The notes: generated by a model not told the origin, from the sequence alone. DNA of 64,000 nucleotides from UBA1723 sp045629285 (GCA_045629285.1 JAZQQY010000062.1:1-64000), one strand, 5' to 3'; counted from the first letter of the stretch, positions 1-11,427 are shown. Made by a program: numbers and translations.

Positions 1-1
1 G

Positions 2-3000
2 AAAGTTACAGACTTGTATAAGAATGCCACTCATCAGTATGCATTCTATGTGAAGGGAACAGCTTCACCTACTTATTCGACTTTGGCTCCGGATGCCAGC
101 GGTTCATTCTCATTCGAGAAGAAAAATCTAGCTGCCGGCACATACGTGTTTGCGGTTAAGGATGGATGTGACAATGTCGCTTCTGAAGAGATAGTGATTG
201 CTAATGAGAGAAGAAATGAATTGGCAATCACAGTAAAGAATATACATGGCTATAGCTGTTCTGAAGCTCAGGATGGAAATGCTTCATTCACAGTTCAAAA
301 TTGGTCTGATGAATGTAGTGCTACTTGGGCAGGAGAAGCTAAGGAACCAATATCTGAAGAAGCTGGCGTTGCTGAATTCTATTTTGATAAGTTAGGAGAA
401 AAATCGTACACTTTCGCTGTCGTAAATGGTTGTGATGAAAAGGCAGAAGAGAGCGTAGACCTAAGTGAAAATGAATTAAAGATAGAGGAATTCACAATAT
501 GGGGTAATGATCAATATTGTGAAGATGACAATAAAATGTTGTTTGTCGTAGCTACAGGAGGTAATACGGAAAAGTATAATTACGAATTCTACGATTCAAA
601 CGGAAAGATTGTGGAGTCGGCTACAGATGCTTCTGATAAGTATCATACCGATCGTCTTCTTGGAGGCACATATACAGTGAAGGCTTCTGTCGGAGATGTA
701 TGTAGCGTTGTGAGTGAAGAATTGAATATCATATCTACATTCTCTACAACTGTGGAGAGATTGGATATAAAGGATTGCGATGCCCCTACAGACAGATATA
801 TCGTAAATATAAATGCAGAATCTGGTTATAAAGCGCCTGATCGTTTGATATTCTATGTCGGTGACGTTACAATTCATGATTATTCTGATCACGTGACTCC
901 ATTGGGTGACAATAGATATTTGTTGGCTGGAATTCCAAAAGATATGACGAAAGTCGTTACTCATGATATGAATTGTAGTACAACATCATATTTCAAGGAT
1001 GCAACAGAACTGCCGGTGTCATTGCCAGAAGTAAAAACAGAGATCAATCATGTTGATCAGACTTGCTACAAGACAAAGAATGGAAATATCTCTTTGAAAT
1101 ATTCCGACATGGATGCCATGTACGGTTTGGTATTCACGATTGAACAGAATGGAGAAGTTGTAAAGACTGATACTGTATCTGAGGTGTCAGGGGAGATCAT
1201 TTTTGATAATATCAATGCCGGTTCATATACAGTAAAGGCGACACTTACTGCAGAAGGATGTGAATTGGCTGAGTTGGAGAATACTACTGTAGATGTCGAG
1301 TCGCCAGCTGAATTATTCAATGTCACTCTAATAAACATGAAAGAGAATAATTGTTCTTTCGCTGTTGATGAGAATGACAATCCAATTTATACGGGAGCTG
1401 TCAAACTTGGATTGGAAGGATGGTATTCTGGTTATAAGTGGGCTATGTTCAATGGTTCGAAAGAGGATGATCCTGAGAATCTTGAATATTCAAGCGATGT
1501 CGACAGAGAAGAGAGTGGCGTAGTCTCAATTTCTAAAGCGAACCTTGACGGTGGCGATTATGTACTTCGTGTATATGATGGTTGCGAAGTGATTGAAAAC
1601 TATGGATTTACAATAGAAAACGATATCTATAAGCCATTTGCTTTTGGCGCAGAAACACCAATCGCATACACATGTCCTGAGGCCGCTAATGGAGAACAAA
1701 CTTTCAATATCGGAAGTTGGAGGGATGGCGACTTGGCAACTTTGTCGTGGACTGATGCTTCCGGAGAATCGATAGTCAGGGAGTGTCTTCCTACTTTCGT
1801 GGAAGGTAAGTCGACAGTGTTGTTCAAAATGGAAAATCTGACTGATTATAAGTATAAGTTTGAACTTTCCGGAATATGTAATAGAAAATTAAATATAACT
1901 GTAGATCTAAAGGCATATTCTGAGCCGGATCGTGTTTTAGGAATGTCCCTTGATTTTGATGAAATGGCTGCGAAGTGCGATTTGGAGAAACGTAATGTTG
2001 TGGTTAAGGCAAAGGGTACTAACAATGGAGATTATCATTTCCAGATCTTTAATGAAGATGGTTCGGTGTACTCTGAATCGATGCAGACAGAAGCAACTTA
2101 TGAAAGCGGAACTTTGCCTATAGGGTCATATACAGCTAAGATTACAACAGGAGTATGTAGTGTTACGTCGGATATAATCAATATTGCGACATCGCTCAAT
2201 CCAAGGGTTTCGGTATTGGAGGATGCTTGTTCCGGTGAAGCATTGATCGGCAAACGAGTACTTGTCTCTATTCCAGGTTCTGATGGAACAGAAGACATTA
2301 CATTTACAGCTCTTGGTCTTGACAAGACAACTACAGATCTTGGCATTGATAAGTACATCGATAATAGATATTTGCTTACTAATGTTCCATTATCAACCGA
2401 CTCATTGATTGTTACTGTTGACGGTTGTAGTGAAAAGGTCGCTATGAGTGATGCTCGTTCGGAAAAGACCAACTTGCCAGCAACTGCAAAGGTTGAAGAT
2501 TTCAATGTGAACAACTGTTTTGGTGAGACAAATAAGGCGTGGGCTGAGTTGACTTATTCAGGATTCAACGGTTATTATGATATCGTGTGTCAGCTAGAGG
2601 ATGAAGATGGAAATGTCACATTCCCTAAACAGGTCAAAACTAGCAAGAGCGGTAAGTTTGAGTTTGTTGAAATTCCTGCAGGATTCTACACAATCTCATT
2701 GGATGTAGAGCTTGAAGGTTGCAAGCTTACTAATATGCCTGTGGACAAGAAGCCTTTTGAAATCAAGAAGATAGACAAACCATTCAATATTGTCTCTATC
2801 GATTCCGTTAAGAACAATTGTGAGACGAAGAATTTCAACGGAAGTGCAGAGATTGTGATTGAAGGTACTTATGCACCTAACTACAAGTGGAGCCTATCAA
2901 CTTCGCATCTTGATACTCATTGGAATTACGGAGAGAATGATGTTCAGAATGAAGACGGTACTATAACGATCAAGGTTGAGAATTTGGCCGATGGTAAATA

Positions 3001-6000
3001 CTTCTTCAATATGTTAGATGCTTGCGGAGTCAATAAGCAGGCAAATGTTTATATTGGAAAGGATTATATTCCTCAGGCGACTGTATTCAAGATCGACGAA
3101 AGACCATATAGTTGTCCGGAAGCAAAGAATGCTGGAATCAGATTCCGTGTAGGAGATTGGGATCAGCGAGATACAGTGACATTTGATGGCGTTCCATACT
3201 CTAAATTTGTTGAGACAGCAACAGAGGTTGCCTTTGTTTATGAAGGATATGGATCAGAACAACATACGTTTAGAATAGCCGATGTTTGTAACCGTTCGTT
3301 TGAAATTCCGGTTGATTTCGGAAAAATGTCAAAAGGAAAGGATTTTAGATTTGATGAAGTTGACTTTGATGCTGAGGCTGCTGCCTGCGATAAGGATAAA
3401 CGTAAGTTGATTGCCACAATAGCTGGCGGATATACCGATAAGTACACGTACTCTTTGAAAAGTGATGACGGTATGGTCATAGATGAGGGTGATAATATTG
3501 TCGACAATACTTATACTAGTCCATATTTGCCAGACGGTAAGTTGTTCACTCTTGAGGTTAAGTCTGATGAGGGATGCGTGGCGACATATAATACAGAAGC
3601 TGCCATTACTCCTTCTGAGAATGTCAAGGCTTACGTCCAGACTGTGAACTGTGGTGTATATCAGTCGTTATTTGTTGTAGAGTCAGAGACTCCGATAAAG
3701 AGTGCTGAAGTATTTGCGTTGTCAAAAAGTGGTAAGTCTCGTTTGTTGGGCACAATGACGGATTCCAAGACACTTTCGAAAATACTGACAACGGTTTTGC
3801 TATTCACTAGTAAGGAGGATGTGGAATTTGAATATGTCAGAATCGTCAAGGAGAATAGCGGTTGTGAGATTCTTGTTCCATTAGAGAAATATGTGGAAGA
3901 GAAGAATCCATTTGATGGTGTAGAGATTCCTATTTCAAGTACATCTCAAAAATGTTTTGAGACAAAGGATGGTTCTATTATTGTTGATCTAAAGAATGTC
4001 GATACAAACTTTGATGTCTTGATGACAGTTGAAAATGTTGAGACTAATACCAAACATGTAGGATCTCAGGTTGAATCATCTTCGGTTTATATGGTAGACG
4101 GACTTGCTCCTGGCGACTATAAGGTGACTTTGCATTTGGCTATCGGAGCATGTCCTATAGGTGTGTCTCATGAATTTGAGGTTCAGACGATCAAGATGTT
4201 GGATGAGTTGGTAATAGAGAAGTTGCCTCTTGGTCATACACGTTGTGCAAATAATTTTGTGGATACTGCCACTGTGGTATTGACAGGATGGGTCGACGGT
4301 GTATATCATTGGATATACTCATTAGAGAATCCAAAGTTGTCTTTGGACGAAGTTGAACATTACGAAGCTGCCATTGCACCGTCAAATCAGATTACAGTAT
4401 TCCCAAGACACCCTGGAAAGGCTTATATCTCATTCTACGACGGATGTGATAATCCGGTGAAGAAAGCAATGTTTGATATCCCAGAACCTGATATCAATTT
4501 CCGAATTGATGCAGATATATTCGATCCTGATAAGGCAAATTGTGATATTTCTTACAGATCATTGATACTTGATTTGAATGGAAGTCTTGATGAGAATATA
4601 AAGTATACTTTGACTTCAGGTGATGAGGTTCTTGATGAGGGAGATTATATTTCAGGTGGAAAATATGTAAGTCCGATTTTACCTAATGGAAAACTGTTCC
4701 ATTTTGAGGCTGAGACTCCACAAGGTTGTAAGTTGACTTACGATACTGATAAGGTCTTGTATTCTTCAATTCCTTACAAGGCATATAAGACTGAGGTGAA
4801 GTGTGGAGATGAAACGTCGACAATGATCATGGCAAAACATGAGAATCCAAAATGGGACGGCATTGTCTATTTGTTGGAATCTGATGGTTCATGGACAGAA
4901 TTCGAATCATATATGCTAAACGGCTCGTTCAAGTCAACAGTCAAGAATAAAGACGACTACTCATATAAGTATATCAAGATCTATCACAACGAGTGTGAGA
5001 TTTTAGTCGAGCTAGAGGATTATATGGAAGAGGCCAACGCCTTGGCTGACATTACGCCTGAGGTTACTGCTATTCCTCAGAGTTGTTATGGTGTCAACAA
5101 TGGACATATTGTGATTTCGTACCAGGATGTCGATTCAGAATTTGATGTCATCTTCTCTGCGACAAATCTAGAAGATAATAGTGTGGTTTACGGAAAAGAT
5201 ACGTTGCCATTATTATATGTTATCGACAGTTTGCCTGTAGGTAAGTATAATGTCAAGATGCATTTGGCAGTAGGTGGTTGTCCGCTTGCCGACAAGACTA
5301 AGAATTTGGGAGAGTTTGAGATCATCAATCTTGTTGAGAAACCATTGGTTGTAAAGGAACATAAGTTGACTCAAAGTTATTGCTACGCAAAAGAAAACTT
5401 CAAACCGAATGTTGTTTTCTATTTTGAGAATTTCATTACCGACCTTTATCATTGGCAATATTCAATTGCAGATTTGACTTCAGGAGTTAATCATCATGAT
5501 CTTGATAACACAATCTACATTGATATTCCTACTGATGGACATCTTGTGTTTACAGTTTGGGATAATTGTGCGGCATCTCATCCTGATGGACATAAGTGGG
5601 TTGTTGAAGATGACGTGATCAGACAAAAGCTTCCGACTCTTTCTGTAAAAGAGTATAGACCGGAAGGTGTTTGCCCTGGCGACGGATCATCGTTATTGGT
5701 GGAGTTTGACAATGCGGTTCCAGATAAGGGAAGAATCTATGTCGAGTGTATTACTGGCGACAATGCCAACTTCATGGAGAAATTGCCAGCGATACCAACA
5801 TTGCCAAAGAGCGGTAAACTAAAAATCTATGATTTCCAGTATGGCAAGTATGGTGAGGCTTATTCATACACTTATGATTTGAATGAGAATGTCAAAGGCA
5901 ATCTGATACCTTCTGTCTACACTGTCGGTTATCAGAACACGGATGAGAATTGTAAGGGTGAATGTATCTTTGTAAAGGACACATTACGATATCCGATCAA

Positions 6001-9000
6001 ACATAGGTTGGCTGTCCGTGATGTGCTTTGTGAGTCGACAGCTGAGGCTGCGGTGTGCTTTGTGCCTGAACGTCCGTTTGTGTCGTTTGCCAACTATACT
6101 ATCCATGAGGATTCGGATTCTGATTCCGGTTCAAACTGGGTTGATTTGCTTAAAAAAACTGCATCAGAGCAGAGAGCTGAGTTTGAGAAACCGTTTGTTT
6201 TTGGCATGAAGGATAAGGATCATCCTTTCCGTTGCAATGTGTTTGAGGATATCAATGAGGTCAGAATTGCTCCTACTGCCGATTATGCTAAGAATCAGGA
6301 GGCTCTTGATGCTGCAATCAACGATGTGGAAGGCAGAATGAAATATCCATTGCCTGAGTTTAGATTGAACGGCGACGTAGACTGTGTGATCGCTGACTAT
6401 TTCGGAATCCGTATGTTACCTGCAGGAGAGTATGTCGTCTCTACAACTGATATTGAGGGATGTACATATAGAGATACATTCAAGGTTGAAGGACCTGAAT
6501 ATCCTTTGGCTATCTATGATGCAGTCAATTTGGACGACGATAATCATTGTGATGCAGATAAGCGTAGAATTTCGTTCAAGGCTATCGGAGGTTGGACAAG
6601 AGAAGATATCTCCAGAACATCCTATGATTTCTATTTGGTAGAGTCTGGCAAGGGTGACGAGTTTGATGATAATGGCGGAAACATGATCATGGATAACGAT
6701 TATGTCGGACTATCTAAGATTGAATGTCAAGACAATGTGACAACTACTGTCGACAGAGTAATCAATCGTGAGACAGGTAAGGTGCAGAAAGTCGACTATG
6801 TAAAAGCCCATTCGGAGAAATATACATCAGGAATCCTAAATCCTGGTAAATATAAATTGGTAGTAATCGATGCTCTTGGATGTAAGGCAGAGTACGATGA
6901 GGAATTTGTCGTGGAAGCTAAATATCTATTGGATGGTACCGCCGTTTTGGATAAGTGTGAGCCAGAGACTGACAATCGTTTGTATCCTGAGGTCAAGTTA
7001 GGAAATACAAACGTAACTGCAAATGTTTCTTCATACAAACTAAGAATCGGCCATGCTACTGAATGTCCTGGTTATCCTGACTTATGTTTGAATGTAAACC
7101 ATTTCCATGATGATTATGTATCGTTGGAGAAATCCGGTTATGATCATCCTGTCGTTCCTAATTATTCTGAGAAAGACGGTTCTAACAGAGGAATAGCGTT
7201 GACCAAAATCCCTAGTGGAAAGATTGGAGTGTTTGCTGTGATGAACGACGGATGTTCGGCATTCAATGAGTTTGAATACTATTTGAATGGCAAGCAGAAG
7301 TTGACATTGACTAACCTTGAGACTCTTGCTGCTAAATGTTATAATGTTGACGGTGTTAATGGTGGTAAGATTCATTTCCAGTTGTATGGTGGTAATGATT
7401 ACTATGAAAAGTTGACTCTAGATGGTGGTGATATTTCGCAAAAGGGACTTTACGTTGTTAGATCATACTTGACTGGTAAGAATGAAAATCCTCAAACGAC
7501 TGTCGAGTTGTATGACGCAAAGAATGAAAATGTATCTCATAATTTGACAAAAGAGAATATTGACCTTAAAGATGCTTTGTCAGAATATGGACCGGATATA
7601 AAAGTGTCTGATGTGTTGAATAATGAGAATGTTTTTGACGACATCAATTTCAAGTACCAGCCAATCGGAGAACTTGATGGTGTGGTTGATGATGATGGAA
7701 ATGTCAATTACAACTATTTGGATTGGAAATATCCTAAATACAAGTATAGCTACTCTTTTGTATTGGATGGATTGACGGGAACAACTGAGTATACTGATGG
7801 CATTAAACAAGATGGTTTGCCTCACAAGTTGATTGTCGAGGATAAGGCAGGTTGTAGAGATACTATAGAATTCCAGATAGAACAGCCAGAGGAATTGAAG
7901 GTTGTCCCAGAGCCTTCTATACCTTGTCCTGATGGTGTCGGTCGTATAGTTTTGTCTAACACAACAGGAGGCGTTCCACCTTATAGATGGAGTGTCGATT
8001 ATGATACTCCTTATAGACAACAGGAGATGGATAAAATCTATAGTCCTAACAAGTCTCAGGATCAACTTCCTAAGAGTCAGAATGGAAATACAATTCCTTC
8101 GCCGGTGTCGTTCTTAAATTACTTTGGAGATGTTCCTGTGTATGGTGAGCCGGTTAACGCTTTAGGTGTTGCGGTCGATCGTATTCCTGCTGTTGTCGAC
8201 TATGCTCATCATGTATATGCTTACGATGCAAACGGATGTCACACACAGGCTTTACAGCAGTCGTTTAATGGTAGCGGTGCTCCTGATTGGCAGAATGTCA
8301 AGACTGATTATCTTGTGTCTAGATTCCATAATTATGGCGATGTACTTGTCGTGACAGACAATACCTATTATAATTATTCGGATTATCTGTTTGAGGATAA
8401 CACTGAGAATTTCAGAGACTTGAAGGATCCATTCGTCTATGATTCTATGCGTGTAGATGTACTTTTCAATTCGTACGGTTTGCCTGACATGTATATGAAT
8501 GCCATAGAAAATATGATTGTGGATCGAAAGTTATCTTCTTTGTATCTATATGGAGTAAGAGATGGAGAAACGGTCACTTTTGACAACAAAACATACGAAG
8601 GACCGCTTTGGAGTATTCCTACTGAAATCGCATCTTCAGTAATGTCCGATGATCAGTACGATCATTATGATTTGTTGAAGAATATGGCTGCAAGTGTCCT
8701 TGACTATGAGAGAGAGAAACTTGCTTATTCTGCTTTCTTTGAGATCATGAATGCGATGGGATTGAAGACAGTCCAGCAGTATGTCGACTATAAGGACATC
8801 AAGGCTCCTGAATTCCCTGCTAAGAGCAAGTCTATTCTTTCTGCATTGCAAAAGGATTTGACTCCTAACAATTATATCGTAGGCGAAGATGGTGGTGAGT
8901 ATAGTATCGCTGAGATTTCAGAAATGGTCAACGATGTCTGGGAGAAGTTGTACGTTAATGAAACAGTTACTCCAACTGTCTTGTGGACTAAGAAGACTGG

Positions 9001-9694
9001 AACTTACAACTCTGCTAAGATTTCGTTCTTCAAAGCTGAACGTGAATATGAATCGGCAAAGGGTAAGATTGACGGTCATCATAAACTTTCTGAAATCACG
9101 AATGCATTCCATTACATGATAAAAGGAGCTGATGAATCAATACTTAACAGAACTGCATTCATCAAGTTTACTAAGAGCGATGAGGCTTCACCGGAAGATG
9201 TCGTTAACGTAGATGATCTGTTTGACTATTTTGAAGAGAATAGGATTCCGTTTGGCATCAAAGTGACAACTTATATTTCAGGATGTGATCTCACTACTGA
9301 AATCAATAGCTTGTATTTGCAAAATGATGATAAACTTCCTTATCCGACACCAAACTATAAGACAACTATAGAATTGGTGGTGACTAAGAATCCTGCTGTA
9401 AATGGTGAGACTACGGTCGAAATCATCACGAACACTCCGATATCGGAAGAAAAACCTATGACTTATTCTGTAGTTGCTGTCGACGGTTCGTTAGAAAACC
9501 TTGCGACAAACAAGAATGTCGATCTGGCAAATTTGTTGTCTTCCAATGAAATACTTCACGACAGTGGAGAAATAACTATGGAATACAAATATTATGTGGA
9601 TTTGAAAGGCTTGTCTGATTTCAACGGATATATATTCGTTGTGGATTTCGGCGATAGAAAAGAGTCTGTTAAAATTCTAACTAAATCATACTAA
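2..9694 (+). CDS. SprB-like giant repetitive cell-surface adhesin (5' end missing)
   Basis: The frame is open to the left edge, so the start lies outside the window; 3,230 residues are visible. The protein is a string of beta-rich modules with recurring Cys-containing starts (CPEA.NG, CY.T.NG, GG.Y/GK...C). Related blocks recur about every 1.4 kb over the first 5.6 kb. Around residues 2635-2665 a segment CPDGVGRIVLSN followed by TTGGVPPYRWSV looks like a canonical SprB repeat, known from the gliding adhesin SprB and other Bacteroidetes adhesins. The last ~100 residues (from NPAVNGETTVEI, ending in a VDLKGL...GY..VVDF pattern) resemble a T9SS C-terminal sorting domain. Inference: a surface adhesin exported by T9SS. 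It is the first visible gene of a five-gene operon; the next start is 5 bp after its stop. Substrate unknown. Confidence 0.75.
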   Translation, partial: KVTDLYKNATHQYAFYVKGTASPTYSTLAPDASGSFSFEKKNLAAGTYVFAVKDGCDNVASEEIVIANERRNELAITVKNIHGYSCSEAQDGNASFTVQNWSDECSATWAGEAKEPISEEAGVAEFYFDKLGEKSYTFAVVNGCDEKAEESVDLSENELKIEEFTIWGNDQYCEDDNKMLFVVATGGNTEKYNYEFYDSNGKIVESATDASDKYHTDRLLGGTYTVKASVGDVCSVVSEELNIISTFSTTVERLDIKDCDAPTDRYIVNINAESGYKAPDRLIFYVGDVTIHDYSDHVTPLGDNRYLLAGIPKDMTKVVTHDMNCSTTSYFKDATELPVSLPEVKTEINHVDQTCYKTKNGNISLKYSDMDAMYGLVFTIEQNGEVVKTDTVSEVSGEIIFDNINAGSYTVKATLTAEGCELAELENTTVDVESPAELFNVTLINMKENNCSFAVDENDNPIYTGAVKLGLEGWYSGYKWAMFNGSKEDDPENLEYSSDVDREESGVVSISKANLDGGDYVLRVYDGCEVIENYGFTIENDIYKPFAFGAETPIAYTCPEAANGEQTFNIGSWRDGDLATLSWTDASGESIVRECLPTFVEGKSTVLFKMENLTDYKYKFELSGICNRKLNITVDLKAYSEPDRVLGMSLDFDEMAAKCDLEKRNVVVKAKGTNNGDYHFQIFNEDGSVYSESMQTEATYESGTLPIGSYTAKITTGVCSVTSDIINIATSLNPRVSVLEDACSGEALIGKRVLVSIPGSDGTEDITFTALGLDKTTTDLGIDKYIDNRYLLTNVPLSTDSLIVTVDGCSEKVAMSDARSEKTNLPATAKVEDFNVNNCFGETNKAWAELTYSGFNGYYDIVCQLEDEDGNVTFPKQVKTSKSGKFEFVEIPAGFYTISLDVELEGCKLTNMPVDKKPFEIKKIDKPFNIVSIDSVKNNCETKNFNGSAEIVIEGTYAPNYKWSLSTSHLDTHWNYGENDVQNEDGTITIKVENLADGKYFFNMLDACGVNKQANVYIGKDYIPQATVFKIDERPYSCPEAKNAGIRFRVGDWDQRDTVTFDGVPYSKFVETATEVAFVYEGYGSEQHTFRIADVCNRSFEIPVDFGKMSKGKDFRFDEVDFDAEAAACDKDKRKLIATIAGGYTDKYTYSLKSDDGMVIDEGDNIVDNTYTSPYLPDGKLFTLEVKSDEGCVATYNTEAAITPSENVKAYVQTVNCGVYQSLFVVESETPIKSAEVFALSKSGKSRLLGTMTDSKTLSKILTTVLLFTSKEDVEFEYVRIVKENSGCEILVPLEKYVEEKNPFDGVEIPISSTSQKCFETKDGSIIVDLKNVDTNFDVLMTVENVETNTKHVGSQVESSSVYMVDGLAPGDYKVTLHLAIGACPIGVSHEFEVQTIKMLDELVIEKLPLGHTRCANNFVDTATVVLTGWVDGVYHWIYSLENPKLSLDEVEHYEAAIAPSNQITVFPRHPGKAYISFYDGCDNPVKKAMFDIPEPDINFRIDADIFDPDKANCDISYRSLILDLNGSLDENIKYTLTSGDEVLDEGDYISGGKYVSPILPNGKLFHFEAETPQGCKLTYDTDKVLYSSIPYKAYKTEVKCGDETSTMIMAKHENPKWDGIVYLLESDGSWTEFESYMLNGSFKSTVKNKDDYSYKYIKIYHNECEILVELEDYMEEANALADITPEVTAIPQSCYGVNNGHIVISYQDVDSEFDVIFSATNLEDNSVVYGKDTLPLLYVIDSLPVGKYNVKMHLAVGGCPLADKTKNLGEFEIINLVEKPLVVKEHKLTQSYCYAKENFKPNVVFYFENFITDLYHWQYSIADLTSGVNHHDLDNTIYIDIPTDGHLVFTVWDNCAASHPDGHKWVVEDDVIRQKLPTLSVKEYRPEGVCPGDGSSLLVEFDNAVPDKGRIYVECITGDNANFMEKLPAIPTLPKSGKLKIYDFQYGKYGEAYSYTYDLNENVKGNLIPSVYTVGYQNTDENCKGECIFVKDTLRYPIKHRLAVRDVLCESTAEAAVCFVPERPFVSFANYTIHEDSDSDSGSNWVDLLKKTASEQRAEFEKPFVFGMKDKDHPFRCNVFEDINEVRIAPTADYAKNQEALDAAINDVEGRMKYPLPEFRLNGDVDCVIADYFGIRMLPAGEYVVSTTDIEGCTYRDTFKVEGPEYPLAIYDAVNLDDDNHCDADKRRISFKAIGGWTREDISRTSYDFYLVESGKGDEFDDNGGNMIMDNDYVGLSKIECQDNVTTTVDRVINRETGKVQKVDYVKAHSEKYTSGILNPGKYKLVVIDALGCKAEYDEEFVVEAKYLLDGTAVLDKCEPETDNRLYPEVKLGNTNVTANVSSYKLRIGHATECPGYPDLCLNVNHFHDDYVSLEKSGYDHPVVPNYSEKDGSNRGIALTKIPSGKIGVFAVMNDGCSAFNEFEYYLNGKQKLTLTNLETLAAKCYNVDGVNGGKIHFQLYGGNDYYEKLTLDGGDISQKGLYVVRSYLTGKNENPQTTVELYDAKNENVSHNLTKENIDLKDALSEYGPDIKVSDVLNNENVFDDINFKYQPIGELDGVVDDDGNVNYNYLDWKYPKYKYSYSFVLDGLTGTTEYTDGIKQDGLPHKLIVEDKAGCRDTIEFQIEQPEELKVVPEPSIPCPDGVGRIVLSNTTGGVPPYRWSVDYDTPYRQQEMDKIYSPNKSQDQLPKSQNGNTIPSPVSFLNYFGDVPVYGEPVNALGVAVDRIPAVVDYAHHVYAYDANGCHTQALQQSFNGSGAPDWQNVKTDYLVSRFHNYGDVLVVTDNTYYNYSDYLFEDNTENFRDLKDPFVYDSMRVDVLFNSYGLPDMYMNAIENMIVDRKLSSLYLYGVRDGETVTFDNKTYEGPLWSIPTEIASSVMSDDQYDHYDLLKNMAASVLDYEREKLAYSAFFEIMNAMGLKTVQQYVDYKDIKAPEFPAKSKSILSALQKDLTPNNYIVGEDGGEYSIAEISEMVNDVWEKLYVNETVTPTVLWTKKTGTYNSAKISFFKAEREYESAKGKIDGHHKLSEITNAFHYMIKGADESILNRTAFIKFTKSDEASPEDVVNVDDLFDYFEENRIPFGIKVTTYISGCDLTTEINSLYLQNDDKLPYPTPNYKTTIELVVTKNPAVNGETTVEIITNTPISEEKPMTYSVVAVDGSLENLATNKNVDLANLLSSNEILHDSGEITMEYKYYVDLKGLSDFNGYIFVVDFGDRKESVKILTKSY

Positions 9695-9699
9695 AAGGG

Positions 9700-11415
9700 A
9701 TGAAAACGAGAATTTTAACTATACTTTCTTTCATTTTGTTGATGGTTCAAGCTCTACATGCAGTAGAGATTTCTCCTGACAATATCAACTTCAAACAGAA
9801 GCCTACTGTCTCTGGAGGATTGAGCTTTAACAACACATTCTTCAGCGGCAGTGACAGCCTTATCAAACGTGATCCTTACATGTTCACGTTGTGTGGATCG
9901 TTGAACGTCAATTTCTTTGGCGTTGACCTTCCGTTCAGTTTTGCACTAAGCAATACGAGCAAGTCATATTCACAGCCGTTCAACCGTTTTCAGATTGCAC
10001 CAAAATATAAATGGGTACGCCTTTATCTTGGAAGCACATCGATGACGTTCTCTCCGTATACACTTGCAGGTAGGGATTTCCGTGGAGTGGGAGTGGAGTT
10101 GACGCCGAGCAATTGGTTTATCGGAGCAATGTACGGACGTTTTGCCAAAGCTGTGGAGTATGACCCTTTGACAGAGAATCTTAGCAATGTATCATATAAG
10201 AGAAACGGTTATGCTGCTAAGGTCGGTTGGAATGGAGCGAAAACAAGTGTCAATGCTACGTTCTTCCATGCACAGGACGATAGGGAATCGTTGGAATTCT
10301 ATGTGCCTGTCGAGGCTGATCTTCACCCACAGAAGAATACGGCAATCAGTGCTTGTGTACGTCAGAGTTTCTTGAAATCTTTCTTTGTTCAGGCTGAGTA
10401 TGCTTTTTCTGTATACAACACAGATATCCGATTGCTTGAAGATATGGAAGCCGGAGGATCATCGTTCGCAAGTAAGTTCCTTGGAAAGAAGGCTAATGAT
10501 AGATATGTCGACGCTTTGAATGCCCAGCTAGGTTATCAAAGTAAAATGTGGGGACTCTCATTCTGTTATGAGAGAATCGCTCCTTACTATCAAACTCTTG
10601 GAGGCTACTATTTCACTAATGACCGTGAAGATTTCACATTGTCGCCATACGTGAGATTGGCTAAAGGTAAACTCAACCTGAATGGCAAGATAGGTCTTGA
10701 GAGAAATAACCTTGACGACATGAAAGCCAATGACAACAAACGAATCGTCGGTTCTGCATCCGCTTCTTTCAGCGGTGGTAAGGGATTTGTCGCATCATTG
10801 TCTTACTCGAATTTTTCCAACTATACAAAGTTCAAGAAACGAGCATATCCATATTATGTCGACCAACTGGATACCTTGAATTTCTACCAAGTGTCGCGTA
10901 GTTTCAATGCTATGGTCGGTTACGGTTTTGGTGATACGACGCTTACTCACAATATTTCGTTGTCAAGCAGCTATCAATTCGGAAACAGTGAAGCTGGCAA
11001 CGTGTCGACTTCAAAACAGAATATTTGGAGCGGATCTGCCAACTACGGTCAGACGATTATGTCAAACGGAATTAATTGGGGCGCATTCTTCTCCCTTAAT
11101 CATGTCAACATCGAGCTTACTGAGATGAAGAGTCTTTACTGGGGACCTGGAGTCAACGGAGGCTGGAGTTCAAAAAATGGAGTCAACACTTATCTGAGTG
11201 TCGCTTACAATCAAAATACCAATAACGGAATAAAAAACTCTTCGCTCATCAATAGCAATATCGGTGCGTCGTGGAGCATTAAAGGTATAGATAAGAAATT
11301 TGGAAGTCATGTTCTTTCTGCTAATGCAGGTTTGACAAATTGGCTAAAGTCAGATGTCCGACTAAACAGAGATTATGAGTTTTTGGCTACATTAAACTAT
11401 TCGGTGAATTTTTAA
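9700..11415 (+). CDS. Putative outer-membrane beta-barrel protein, adhesin-operon partner
   Basis: 571 residues with a clear signal peptide (MKTRILTILSFILLMVQALHA). The rest is alternating hydrophobic/aromatic beta strands with short turns, ending in NYSVNF, a C-terminal aromatic typical of outer-membrane barrels. It starts 5 bp after the adhesin stop, with an AAAAGGG stretch before the ATG, and is followed 12 bp later by the TANFOR-type gene. In gliding Bacteroidetes the SprB gene is followed by the outer-membrane helper SprF, so a helper or anchor role is plausible. However, this protein is longer than usual PorP/SprF members and lacks their N-terminal signature, so family membership is not claimed. 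No catalytic motif was seen. Confidence 0.6.
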   Translation: MKTRILTILSFILLMVQALHAVEISPDNINFKQKPTVSGGLSFNNTFFSGSDSLIKRDPYMFTLCGSLNVNFFGVDLPFSFALSNTSKSYSQPFNRFQIAPKYKWVRLYLGSTSMTFSPYTLAGRDFRGVGVELTPSNWFIGAMYGRFAKAVEYDPLTENLSNVSYKRNGYAAKVGWNGAKTSVNATFFHAQDDRESLEFYVPVEADLHPQKNTAISACVRQSFLKSFFVQAEYAFSVYNTDIRLLEDMEAGGSSFASKFLGKKANDRYVDALNAQLGYQSKMWGLSFCYERIAPYYQTLGGYYFTNDREDFTLSPYVRLAKGKLNLNGKIGLERNNLDDMKANDNKRIVGSASASFSGGKGFVASLSYSNFSNYTKFKKRAYPYYVDQLDTLNFYQVSRSFNAMVGYGFGDTTLTHNISLSSSYQFGNSEAGNVSTSKQNIWSGSANYGQTIMSNGINWGAFFSLNHVNIELTEMKSLYWGPGVNGGWSSKNGVNTYLSVAYNQNTNNGIKNSSLINSNIGASWSIKGIDKKFGSHVLSANAGLTNWLKSDVRLNRDYEFLATLNYSVNF

Positions 11416-11427
11416 AAAGACGATATA

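Noticed and set aside
14..9694. Shadow open frames on the opposite strand of the giant genes
   Set aside because: They mirror coding periodicity of the real genes, have no promoters and no recognisable products.
9700..11415. Assignment as PorP/SprF family
   Set aside because: Position after an SprB-like gene is suggestive, but length and N-terminal sequence do not fit the family.
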